DNA of 64,000 nucleotides from JBBRHQ01 sp963840235 (GTDB lineage Bacteria > Actinomycetota > Thermoleophilia > Solirubrobacterales > 70-9): the NCBI GenBank assembly GCA_963840235.1, contig CAWIYC010000006.1, forward strand, positions 122,479-186,478, written 5' to 3'. Under the pieces are notes generated by a model, which ran no database searches, was not told the DNA's origin, and saw only the letters and a list, made by a program, of their open reading frames with translations. Positions 8,530 through 16,727 of this stretch are shown in pieces. Each line of letters opens with the position of its first letter. The first letter of the stretch is position 1. A program made the translations under genes and the position numbers.

Positions 8530-9270
8530 ATGCGGAAGTACCTCGTGGGGGCGCTCGGGTTGGCGCTGGCGCTGGGAATGTCGAACGCGGCCCTGGCGGC
8601 CAACACCCAGACCATCAGTGGCGCCTTCAGCCCGAACAAGGTCCCGAAGAACACCCGCGTCGGCGGTCCGATCAACGTCATCACCGAGACCGGGACGACC
8701 GGGACGGGGACCGGGTCGATCAAGCCGGTGACGAGGGCGCAGATCCTCTTCGACAAGGACTTCGCCTTCTTCACCAGCGGCGTCAAGCAGTGCGATGCCT
8801 CCTTGTTGGAGGGCACGACGACAGCCCAGGCAAAGGCCAAGTGCGGCTCGGCCCAGGTCGGCTCCGGCGCCGGCAAGGTCCAGATCGCAGGCGACCCGAA
8901 CCCGGCGAACACGGTGAGTGCCCAGATCACCGCTTTCAACGGCAAGCCGAAGAACGGCAAGCCGACGATCCTGCTGCACTCCCGCGTCGACGCGATCGCC
9001 TCGACCGTGGTGCTCACAGGGGTCCTACGCGACACCAGCAAGCCATACGGCAAGGTGCTCGACGTCAACGTCCCGGTGTTGCCCGCCGCTTCGGCCCTGA
9101 CCCGGTTCCAGGTCAAGGTGCAGAAGAGCTTCACCTACATGGGCAAGCAGCGCAAGTACGTCTCCGCCCAGTGCTCGCACGGCAAGTGGGGCTACAAGGG
9201 CATCTTCAACTACCAGGGTGATCCGTCGCTGACGGTCAGCTCGAACCAGGCCTGCACGGTTCGCAGCTAG
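8530..9270 (+). CDS. Secreted protein of unknown function, tandem paralogue 2
   Basis: A 246-residue paralogue of the preceding gene, similar along its whole length. The signal peptide is MRKYLVGALGLALALGMSNA with an AALAA cleavage site, and the mature N-terminus NTQTISGAFSPNKVPKN matches the upstream copy. Conserved blocks include VGGPINVITETGTTGTGTG, KVQIAGDPNPANTVSAQITAFNG and KQRKYVSAQCSHG, with the same cysteine spacing. AAGGAGAGAAGAG is a good ribosome site for the ATG at 8530; the open frame further upstream has no homology. The pair is flanked by matched leaders and terminators. Function unknown. Confidence 0.87.
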   Translation: MRKYLVGALGLALALGMSNAALAANTQTISGAFSPNKVPKNTRVGGPINVITETGTTGTGTGSIKPVTRAQILFDKDFAFFTSGVKQCDASLLEGTTTAQAKAKCGSAQVGSGAGKVQIAGDPNPANTVSAQITAFNGKPKNGKPTILLHSRVDAIASTVVLTGVLRDTSKPYGKVLDVNVPVLPAASALTRFQVKVQKSFTYMGKQRKYVSAQCSHGKWGYKGIFNYQGDPSLTVSSNQACTVRS

Positions 9271-9293
9271 CGGCAGAGCAGCACTCCGCAGTC

Positions 9294-9323
9294 AGAAGGG
9301 GCGGCCCTCGGGCCGCCCCTTCT
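9294..9323 (+). terminator. Strong hairpin terminator after paralogue 2
   Basis: AGAAGGGGCGGCCC and its exact complement form a 14-bp stem with a two-base loop, 23 bases past the stop. The stem is nearly the same as that at 8244. Confidence 0.85.
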
Positions 9324-9332
9324 GCGTCTGGG

Positions 9333-9338
9333 TAGGGT
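9333..9338 (+). promoter_or_regulatory. TAGGGT -10 box, probable leaderless start
   Basis: TAGGGT ends six bases before the ATG at 9345, just behind the terminator at 9294. No ribosome site is present. Confidence 0.45.
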
Positions 9339-9344
9339 GGGCCG

Positions 9345-10448
9345 ATGTCCGGGCGAATAGTTCTCCTCGGCGCCACCGGTTACACGGGGGAACTGGTTGC
9401 CCAGGAGATGGTCGACCGCGGCCTCGAGCCGCTGCTTGCGGCCCGCGACGCGCAGAAGCTGGAACGACTGAGCGCGGAGCTCGGGGGGTTGGAGACCGCG
9501 GTAGCCGACGTTGGCCGCCCCGAGAGCGTCCGTGGATTGGTCGAGGCCGACGACGTGCTCGTCAGCACCGTCGGCCCCTTCGCCCGCTGGGGCGGCCCGG
9601 CGCTTGACGCCGCGACCGGCGCTGGCGCTCACTACATCGATTCGACCGGGGAGCCGGCCTTCATCCGCAGGGTGTTCGAGGCCGAGGGCCCGCGTGCCGA
9701 AGCCGCCGGGTGTGGCCTGCTGACGGCGCTCGGCTACGACTGGGTGCCCGGCAACCTCGCCGGCGCCCTCGCTCTCCGCGCCGCGGGGAAGGCGGCGAGC
9801 GCCGTCCGCATCGGCTACTTCTTCACCGGTGAGGTCGGCGCCTCGGGGGCGAGCGGCGGCACCAGGGCCTCCCTGATCGGCGCCTTCATCGAGCCGCAGT
9901 TCGGCTTCAGGGATGGCCGGATCGTGACCGAGCGCGGGGCGGCTCGAGTCGAGCCTTTCGACGTCGGGGGGCGCAGCCGCCCGGCCGTATCCGTCGGCAC
10001 CTCGGAGGCGTTCGCGCTGCCGCGCTCATTTCCCGGCCTTCGCGATGTCGATGTCTATCTCGGCTGGCTCGGCGGAGCCTCGCAGGCGATGTCGCTGATC
10101 TCGTCGGGGATATCGGGGGCGAGCAGGATTCCCGGTTTCAAGGCGGGCCTCGAGTCGATTCTCGGACGGGTCGTCAAGGGCTCCACCGGGGGGCCGGGGC
10201 CGGAGGAGCGGGCGAAATCGGGGTCGGAGATCGTCGCCGAGGCTCTCGGGCCGGCGGGAGAGGTCCTCGCTACGGCGCGGGTCGCAGGAGTCAACGGCTA
10301 CTCCTTCACCGCGGCGATGCTGGCCTGGGGTGCGGAGCGCGCTGCCGCCGGCGAATTGCAGGGCACGGGTGCGCTTGGGCCGGTTGACGGCTTCGGCCTC
10401 GACGCTCTCGAGGCGGGCGTCGCCGAGGCCGGGATCAAACGGGTCTAG
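9345..10448 (+). CDS. Saccharopine-dehydrogenase-like NAD(P)-binding oxidoreductase
   Basis: A 367-residue protein with an N-terminal Rossmann domain: RIVLLGATGYTGELVAQEM (about residues 4-22), then LLAARDAQKLERLS and DDVLVSTVGPFARWGGPAL. YIDSTGEPAFIRR is typical of the saccharopine-dehydrogenase/trans-acting enoyl-reductase family. In mycobacteria relatives reduce lipid intermediates; the substrate here cannot be read. It follows a terminator and a TAGGGT box, so it starts its own transcript. It ends convergently with the M42 peptidase, sharing a CTAG so that the two stop codons overlap by four bases. Confidence 0.85.
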   Translation: MSGRIVLLGATGYTGELVAQEMVDRGLEPLLAARDAQKLERLSAELGGLETAVADVGRPESVRGLVEADDVLVSTVGPFARWGGPALDAATGAGAHYIDSTGEPAFIRRVFEAEGPRAEAAGCGLLTALGYDWVPGNLAGALALRAAGKAASAVRIGYFFTGEVGASGASGGTRASLIGAFIEPQFGFRDGRIVTERGAARVEPFDVGGRSRPAVSVGTSEAFALPRSFPGLRDVDVYLGWLGGASQAMSLISSGISGASRIPGFKAGLESILGRVVKGSTGGPGPEERAKSGSEIVAEALGPAGEVLATARVAGVNGYSFTAAMLAWGAERAAAGELQGTGALGPVDGFGLDALEAGVAEAGIKRV

Positions 10449-11500
10449 CGGCTGAGGTCGACGTCGGCGCTGAGGCCGGCGGCGAAGGCCGCGATCAACT
10501 CGATCACGGCCTCGAGGTCGTCGAGGTCGACCATCTCGACAGGGGAGTGCATGTATCTGAGCGGGATCGAGACGGTCCCGGTCGGGATCCCGGTGCGTGA
10601 GATCTGGATCGCGTCGGCGTCGGTGTGGGTGCCGCGGCCGCTGGCCTCGACCGTGTGCTCGATCCCGGCGTCCTCGGCTGCGCTGATCAGCAGCTCGAAG
10701 ACCCTGGGGGAGAGGGTCGAGCCGCGGCCGATCACCGGCCCCGACCCGAGCGGGTGACTGCCGGTCTCCTTCTCGTCGATCCCGGGGGCGTCGGTGGCGT
10801 GGGTGACATCCACGGCGACGGCGATGTCGGGGCGGATCGCAAAGGCCGAGGTGCGGGCGCCGAAGAGGCCGATCTCCTCCTGGACGGCGGCAACCGCGGC
10901 GAACGAACCGGCGACCGAGGAGCGCTCGTGGCAACGCCGCAGGGCCTCGAGGGCGACATAGGCGCCGAGTCGGTTGTCCATCGAGCGTGAGACCAGGCGG
11001 CTGCCGGAGACCCGAACCGGGGCGGCGTCCACCACGGCGGGGTCACCGACCCGGATCAGCTCCGCGGCGGCATCGCCGTCGGCAGCGCCGATGTCGATGT
11101 GCATCTCGCGCATCTCGACGACCTTCTTGCGCTGGTCCTCCTGGAGCAGGTGGATCGGCTTGCGCCCGACCACCCCTTCGACCGGGCCGTTGCGCCCCTG
11201 CACCTGGACCCTCTGGCCGACCAGGATCTGCGGATCCCAGCCTCCGATCGGTGCGAAGTAAGCGAAGCCCTTCTCGTCGATGTGGGTGACGACCAGGCCG
11301 ATCTCGTCGATGTGCCCGACGACCGCCAGCAGCGGCTTCGCCCCCTCGTCGCCGATGCGGGCGATCGAGGAACCGATCCCGTCCGTACTGAGCTCGGCGA
11401 ACGAGGCGGCCTCGCGCCAGACAGCCGCCGCCGGTCCCTCGTATCCGGAGGGTCCCGGAGCGCGCAGGAGCGCGTCGAGCAGGGAAGGCGTCTCGCTCAC
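10445..11500 (-). CDS. M42-family metallopeptidase
   Basis: A 351-residue cobalt/zinc aminopeptidase of the glutamyl-aminopeptidase/tetrahedral peptidase family. Metal-binding motifs are seen in order: VGHIDEIGLVV (His, Asp), SMDNRLGAYVALEA (bridging Asp), AVQEEIGLFGAR (catalytic Glu and ligand Glu), VDVTHA (Asp) and the C-terminal PLRYMHSPVEMVDL (His). GGWDPQILVGQRV is the typical PDZ-like insert. Residues and length fit active M42 enzymes, which trim peptides in the cytoplasm. It is convergent with the oxidoreductase at 9345. Confidence 0.92.
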   Translation of the reverse strand: MSETPSLLDALLRAPGPSGYEGPAAAVWREAASFAELSTDGIGSSIARIGDEGAKPLLAVVGHIDEIGLVVTHIDEKGFAYFAPIGGWDPQILVGQRVQVQGRNGPVEGVVGRKPIHLLQEDQRKKVVEMREMHIDIGAADGDAAAELIRVGDPAVVDAAPVRVSGSRLVSRSMDNRLGAYVALEALRRCHERSSVAGSFAAVAAVQEEIGLFGARTSAFAIRPDIAVAVDVTHATDAPGIDEKETGSHPLGSGPVIGRGSTLSPRVFELLISAAEDAGIEHTVEASGRGTHTDADAIQISRTGIPTGTVSIPLRYMHSPVEMVDLDDLEAVIELIAAFAAGLSADVDLSR

Positions 11501-11546
11501 GGAGGGGCAGTATGTCAGCGACCGGGCACGGTGCGCGGCGAACGGT

Positions 11547-11552
11547 TACCTT
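11547..11552 (+). promoter_or_regulatory. TACCTT -10 box, probable leaderless start
   Basis: TACCTT ends six bases before the GTG at 11559 that begins a good signal peptide, with no ribosome site between. Confidence 0.45.
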
Positions 11553-11558
11553 GAGCGG

Positions 11559-13584
11559 GTGCGCAGGGTGTGGAAAGCAGTGGTGGGCCTCGTCCTGATC
11601 GCGGCCGTGATCGTCGCCGCGCCGGCGGCGGCATCGGCGGACTGCACGATTCCCGGTTCCGCCGATCCCACCTTCACCAACGACGACAACTTCGGTGGCA
11701 GCTTCGATTCGAGCAAGCAGGGCAGCTTCGTCCAGATCCCCTTCGACGTCCCCGTTGGAAGCACGGCGATCCGGGTCCGCTACTGCTTCGACAATCCGCC
11801 TTCGGGCGGCGGCCCAAACAACACTCTCGACATGGGGGTCTACGAGCCGTTGAAGTCCGGCGACAACGTCTGGGGGCCGAAGGAGCGGCGCGGCTGGAGC
11901 GGCAGCGCCGTCAGGGACCTGGCGATCTCCGTCAACGGCTTCACGCCCGACAACACCTACCTGGCGAGCAAGAAGGCCTACGTCTCCGGCCAGACCACGC
12001 GCGCCTACCAGCCGGGCCCGCTGCCGGCGGGGGAGTGGGCGGTCGAGCTCGGCTTGGCGGCGATCGCACCGCCGCCCGGCGACCCCGACGGCGTCGCCTG
12101 GCGGGTGCGGGTCGAGACCACCTCGGACAGCTCCTGGTCAGACGATCCCTACAGCCCGGTCCCCTACGACACCACACCGGCCTCGACGCAAGCCGGCTGG
12201 TATGTCGGCGACCTCCACGCCCACGGCGAGGAGGAGCCCGGCAACGCGACCATGAAGCAGACCTTCGACTACGGCTTCAAGCCGCTCGGCCAGGGCGGCG
12301 CCGGCCTCGACTTCATGACCCTGGTGGATCACAATAACGACGTCGCCCACGTCGGCGAGATCGGGCGCCGCCAGCCCGGCTACCCGGGAAAGCTGATCCT
12401 TCCCGGGACCGAGGTCACCACCTACAAGGGCCATTACAACAACCAGGGGTCCGGCGCCTTCGCCGATTTCAGGGGTGGTTCCGTCTATCTGTTCGACGAC
12501 TCCGACTCCTCCCTGACAAAGACCCAGGACCCGGTCGCCCCCGCGAGCCAGTTCGCGGCGATCCAGGCGGCGGGCGGGTGGACGCAGATCAACCATCCCG
12601 ACGATCTATCCCTCCAGCACTCCCGGCTTCTCCGCGCTGTGCCGCGGCTGTCCCTGGGACTGGAGCGACGCCGAGACCGACTACTCGAAGGTGGACGCGA
12701 TCGAACTGCAGACGGGCCCCGCGGATCTCGGCGCCGCACCGAACCCCTTCAGCGCCACCGCGATCGCCTTCTACGAGAACGTACTGGCCGGCGGACTGCA
12801 CGTGGCAGCGGTCGGCTCCAGCGACTCCCACCAGGCCGACAGCTTCGACATCACCTCGGCTCCGATCGGCAGGGGGGCCACCGTCGTCTACGCCACCAGC
12901 CTCTCCGAGGGCGGAATCGTCGCCGGGGTGAAGGCGGACCACACCTACGTCAAGCCTTACGGCAGCGACGGCCCCGACATCCGCCTGACCGGCACCTCTC
13001 CAGGGGCTCCGGAGGCGATCTTCGGCGATTCGCTCGCAGGCCCCGTCGCCAACTTCGAGGCCACGGTCACGGGCGCCGGGCCCGCTGCTGTCCGCCCGGG
13101 CAGCTACCTGATGAAGCTGCTGCGGAACGGGACCGAGGTCGCCAGCGTGCCGGTGGTCGGGGACGACTTCAGCCACACCTTCCCTGCGAGCTCCAGCGGC
13201 CGCTACTCCCTGGAGATCGTGCGCGAGGACCCGACCGCCGACCGGGTCGAGGACTACTCGAGCCCGATCTGGTTCACCCGGGTCGCGCCGTCGAACAAGA
13301 TTGCCTTCGGCAGGCTGAAGCTGAACCGCAGCAAGGGAAGCGGCACGCTCAGGGTCAAGGTCCCCGGGCCGGGCCGGGTCAGCCTCGTTGGAGGGTCGCT
13401 GAAGTCCGCCAAGCGCAGGGCGAAGGCGAGGGGGGCGGTGACGCTGCCGCTGAAGGCAAAGGGCAAGGCGCTGAAGACGCTGAGGCGCAAGGGCAGGGCC
13501 AAGGTGAAGGCGAAGGTCAAGTTCGCCCCCGACTACGGCACCGCGAAAACGGTGACGAAGCGCGTCACCCTGGTCCGCACCTAG
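11559..13584 (+). pseudogene. Secreted PHP-domain metallohydrolase (CehA/McbA-like), broken by one frameshift
   Basis: Starting at GTG 11559, a signal peptide (VRRVWKAVVGLVLIAAV, APAAASA) leads into a beta-rich domain and then a PHP-type hydrolase: GWYVGDLHAHGEEEPG, FMTLVDHNND and GGWTQINHP hold the metal-binding histidines. At about 12600 an extra G moves the frame: removing it gives INHPTIYPSSTPGF and continues in the second frame through AVGSSDSHQAD (further metal ligands) to the stop at 13584. The restored protein is 674 residues. Its last 60 residues are a Lys/Arg/Ala-rich tail common on secreted proteins of this lineage. Only one base is wrong and both halves look well conserved, so a recent mutation or an assembly error is more likely than old decay. 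Confidence 0.8.
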
Positions 13585-13633
13585 GCACTTTCCCCGCGCC
13601 CCAGCCGCGCCCCCAAGGCCCAAACTCCGGGCC

Positions 13634-14608
13634 ATGCCTGCCGAGACTTCAATTCGTCACCTCATTGGTGGTTCAGATCACTCTCGCGAGCGGGGCCGGA
13701 GGATCGCTCGCCTCGCTGCGGGGCAGCACGGCGTCATCTCCCGGCCCCAGCTCATCGAGGTCGGGCTGGGACGTGGCGCGATACATCGGCTGATCGACCG
13801 CGGAAGGCTCCATTCGGTGCACCCAGGCGTCTACGCGGTCGGGCATACGGCCCTGTCGGTCCACGGGCGGTGGATGGCGGCGGTGCTAGGCGCTGGGGGC
13901 GGCGCCGTGCTCAGCCACCGCTCGGCCGCGGCGCTCTGGGGCGTTCTCTTCCCCTCGCCGGGGCCGATCGAGGTGACCTCCCGGGCTCAGCATCGGATTC
14001 CCGGCGTTCGCACCCACCGGCGGCGGCTGCTGCGGGACGAGGTCGCAGTTGCGGAGGGGATCCCGGTGACATCGGTCTCCCGCACACTCTTCGATCTGGC
14101 TGCTGTCGTGCCTCAAGGCAGCGTCGAGCGTGCCATCAACCAAGCAGAGGTCCTCCGCCTGACCGACGCTCTCACCCTCGAAGAGCTGGTGAAGCGCTAT
14201 CGCGGGCGTCGCGGGGTGGCCGTCGTCAGGTCGATTCTCGAGCAGGAGCGGATCGGGCTCCAGGTCACCCGCAGCGACCTGGAGGCGCGGTTCCTCACCT
14301 TCCTCGACGAGGCGTTCCTGCCGCGCCCGGTCACCAACGCCGCAGTCCGGCTCCAGAATCGCTGGATCGAGTGCGACTGCCTCTGGCGCATGCAGGGACT
14401 GATCGTCGAGCTCGACGGTCGCCGCTTCCACTCGACGGCCGACGCCTACGAGCGCGATCGACTGCGCGACCGCGAGCTGCATGGGGCCGGTTGGCGGGTG
14501 GTCCGGGTCACCTGGCGCCAGCTCGAGCAGGGTGCCGAGGCGCTTGCCCGCGACCTGCGACGCCTCTTGGAGCCCGACCCCGGCACCGCCCTGCCGAGAG
14601 TGCAATAA
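13634..14608 (+). CDS. DUF559 (Vsr-like nuclease fold) protein with AbiEi-type N-terminus
   Basis: A 324-residue protein. The N-terminal winged-helix part (GQHGVISRPQLIEVGLGRGA, then the HPGVYAVGH loop and LSHRSAAALWG) matches the AbiEi-like domain often found in type IV toxin-antitoxin proteins. The C-terminal part carries the DUF559 restriction-endonuclease-like core: IECDCLWRMQGLIVELDG, HSTADAYERDRLRDRELHGA and WRVVRVTWRQL. This architecture is frequent in actinobacteria, in single copies with unknown role. The first 18 codons come from repeat copy A and the stop codon lies inside copy B, so the gene sits exactly between two copies of a dispersed repeat. No alternative ATG/GTG/TTG start lies just past repeat A. 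Confidence 0.8.
   Translation: MPAETSIRHLIGGSDHSRERGRRIARLAAGQHGVISRPQLIEVGLGRGAIHRLIDRGRLHSVHPGVYAVGHTALSVHGRWMAAVLGAGGGAVLSHRSAAALWGVLFPSPGPIEVTSRAQHRIPGVRTHRRRLLRDEVAVAEGIPVTSVSRTLFDLAAVVPQGSVERAINQAEVLRLTDALTLEELVKRYRGRRGVAVVRSILEQERIGLQVTRSDLEARFLTFLDEAFLPRPVTNAAVRLQNRWIECDCLWRMQGLIVELDGRRFHSTADAYERDRLRDRELHGAGWRVVRVTWRQLEQGAEALARDLRRLLEPDPGTALPRVQ
13640..13690 (+). repeat. Dispersed palindromic repeat, copy A
   Basis: About 50 bases: GCCGAGACTTCAATT arm, a central CACC-TCATT-GGTG hairpin, and an ATCACTCTCGCG arm. It aligns directly with copy B and in reverse complement with copy C; D follows the A orientation. It overlaps the start of the DUF559 gene. Confidence 0.75.
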
Positions 14609-14642
14609 GACACCTCATTGGTGATTGAGATCACTTTCGGCG
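14593..14642 (+). repeat. Dispersed palindromic repeat, copy B
   Basis: Same orientation as copy A, with an identical CACCTCATTGGTG core and a GAGATCACTTTCGGC arm. It contains the stop codon of the DUF559 gene. A and B thus form direct repeats around that gene. Confidence 0.75.
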
Positions 14643-14687
14643 GTTCGGCCTTGGGATCGTCGCGGTAGCTCGTCTCGGGGTCGTCGC

Positions 14688-14693
14688 TACCCT
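14688..14693 (+). promoter_or_regulatory. TACCCT -10 box of efp, probable leaderless start
   Basis: TACCCT ends eight bases before the efp GTG; no ribosome site is present between them. Confidence 0.45.
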
Positions 14694-14701
14694 TCGCCGC
14701 C

Positions 14702-15262
<561 letters not shown>

Positions 15263-15272
15263 CCTTCCGCTC

Positions 15273-15695
15273 ATGCGCCGCTCAGACCAGCGCCGGGACG
15301 CCGTCTTCGCCTGCTATCAGCGCGATGTCACCGGCCGGCCGCTGGCCGAGCTGATCGGGGCGGCGCGACCCTTTACCCGGGAGCTGGCCGAGGGGGTCGA
15401 GGCCAACCGGGACCGGCTTGACGCCAAGATCGCCGGCCACGCCCGCGGCTGGGACCTGGACCGGATCGCGCCACTGGAGCGGAACATCATGCGAGTGGCG
15501 CTGTATGAGATCGGCAACCGCGACGACGTCCCGACCGAGGTCGCAATCGACGAGGCGATCGAGCTTGCCAAGCGCTATTGCGGCGCCGATGCCCCCGGCT
15601 TCGTCAACGGCGTCCTCGGGGCGGCCGTGCGGGCAGCCCAAGGCGGGGCCGGTGGCGACGCCGAGGACACGGGTCAGGTGGTCGAGCATGGCTGA
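15273..15695 (+). CDS. nusB: Transcription antitermination protein NusB
   Basis: 140 residues of the all-helical NusB fold. RRDAVFACYQRD matches the N-terminal RNA-binding helix; DRIAPLERNIMRVALYEI and VPTEVAIDEAIELAKRY, then GFVNGVLGA, are the family signatures. NusB binds boxA RNA with NusE and promotes rRNA transcription. It lies between efp and the isoprenoid genes, and its stop overlaps the next short gene by 8 bases. The C-terminal 20 residues are a Gly/Ala/Glu-rich tail. Confidence 0.93.
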   Translation: MRRSDQRRDAVFACYQRDVTGRPLAELIGAARPFTRELAEGVEANRDRLDAKIAGHARGWDLDRIAPLERNIMRVALYEIGNRDDVPTEVAIDEAIELAKRYCGADAPGFVNGVLGAAVRAAQGGAGGDAEDTGQVVEHG

Positions 15696-15867
15696 GACCG
15701 ACCGCCTGCGCGAGATCGCTTCCCGTCTGGAACAGATCACCGCCGCCCTGGGGGAGGAGGAGACCGGCGACGAGCGCGCCGCGGATCTCAGCCGGGAGGC
15801 CGCCGAGCTGGCCTCGGAGGCCGTCGAGGAGACCAATCGGCTGATGCGCGGGGCAGATGCTGGGTGA
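15688..15867 (+). CDS. Small coiled-coil protein, possible XseB-like
   Basis: A 59-residue, highly charged, helical protein (DRLREIASRLEQITAAL..., DLSREAAELASEAVEETNRL). It overlaps nusB by 8 bases and the prenyl synthase by 4, so it is tightly placed in an operon and likely real. Size and heptad-like pattern suit exodeoxyribonuclease VII small subunit, often found beside ispA/dxs. However, the usual SLEESLxLFExG-like motif is missing and no xseA is seen nearby. I leave the function open. Confidence 0.65.
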   Translation: MAETDRLREIASRLEQITAALGEEETGDERAADLSREAAELASEAVEETNRLMRGADAG

Positions 15868-16727
15868 GCTACCCCGACGACCTGCGCGAGCTGGTTGACG
15901 CCCACCTGACCGAGCTCCGTTTCTCCCCGCATGAGTCGACCGCCGGCCTCGAGCAGGCGATGCGCTACTCGCTGCTGGCCGGCGGCAAACGGATCCGGCC
16001 GGTGCTGGCATTGGCGACCGCACGGGCGCTCGGTGCCGACCCGCAGCGGTTCCTCTCCGCCGCGTCTGCGATCGAGCTGATCCACACCTACTCGCTGATC
16101 CATGACGACCTCCCGGCGATGGACGACGACGACCTGCGCCGCGGCCGCCCGACCGCCCACGTGCGGTTCGGCGAGGACGTCGCCATCCTCTCCGGCGACG
16201 GGCTCTTCGCCGAGGCGGTGCGGCTCTTCTGCATCCAGCCCGGCGACCCTGAGCGGGTCCTGGCGGCCCTGCAGGAGCTCTCCGCGGCGACCGGGATCGA
16301 CGGCATGGTCGGCGGCCAGTACGTGGATGTCACCCAGGTGGACCTCGGCGCCGACGACCTGCGGGCGCTACACGGTCTCAAGACCGGGCGACTGATCGCC
16401 GCCAGCATCGGCGTCGTACTCGTGCTCGAAGGAACACCGCAAGATGAGACAATTCCCTACCGCCGGTTCGCCGACGAGATCGGAGTGCTGTTCCAGATCG
16501 TCGACGACATCCTCGATGTCACCGGAAACGAGAAGGAGCTGGGAAAGCCGCACGGCAGCGATGAGAAGCATGGCAAGCTCACCTATGTCAGCCTCTACGG
16601 GCTCGACCGGGCCCGTGCCCTAGCCGCCGAGTCGCACGTCAGCGCCCGCGAGGCCCTGGCCGGGGCTAACGGGAAAACCGGCGACCTGGGACGGATCGCC
16701 GACTACATTTTCACCAGGCACGAATGA
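15864..16727 (+). CDS. ispA: Polyprenyl (farnesyl/geranylgeranyl) diphosphate synthase
   Basis: A 287-residue trans-prenyltransferase. LLAGGKRIRP binds the isopentenyl diphosphate substrate. The first aspartate-rich motif is DDLPAMDDDDLRRGRPTAH and the second DDILD sits in FQIVDDILDVTG, followed by the KLTYVSLYGL region. The inserted residues within the first aspartate motif are typical of IspA-type short-chain bacterial enzymes. The GTG start overlaps the previous stop, and the stop overlaps dxs by ATGA. Next to dxs it places isoprenoid supply and chain elongation in one transcript. Confidence 0.93.
   Translation: MSYPDDLRELVDAHLTELRFSPHESTAGLEQAMRYSLLAGGKRIRPVLALATARALGADPQRFLSAASAIELIHTYSLIHDDLPAMDDDDLRRGRPTAHVRFGEDVAILSGDGLFAEAVRLFCIQPGDPERVLAALQELSAATGIDGMVGGQYVDVTQVDLGADDLRALHGLKTGRLIAASIGVVLVLEGTPQDETIPYRRFADEIGVLFQIVDDILDVTGNEKELGKPHGSDEKHGKLTYVSLYGLDRARALAAESHVSAREALAGANGKTGDLGRIADYIFTRHE

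Noticed and set aside
8241..9221. A 326-codon open frame over the second secreted paralogue
   Set aside because: It is a different frame from the well-conserved signal-peptide protein at 8530 and starts inside a terminator hairpin.
11280..13793. One continuous 837-codon protein across the PHP gene
   Set aside because: After about 12600 this frame encodes Arg/Gly-rich nonsense, while the true C-terminal half continues in another frame.
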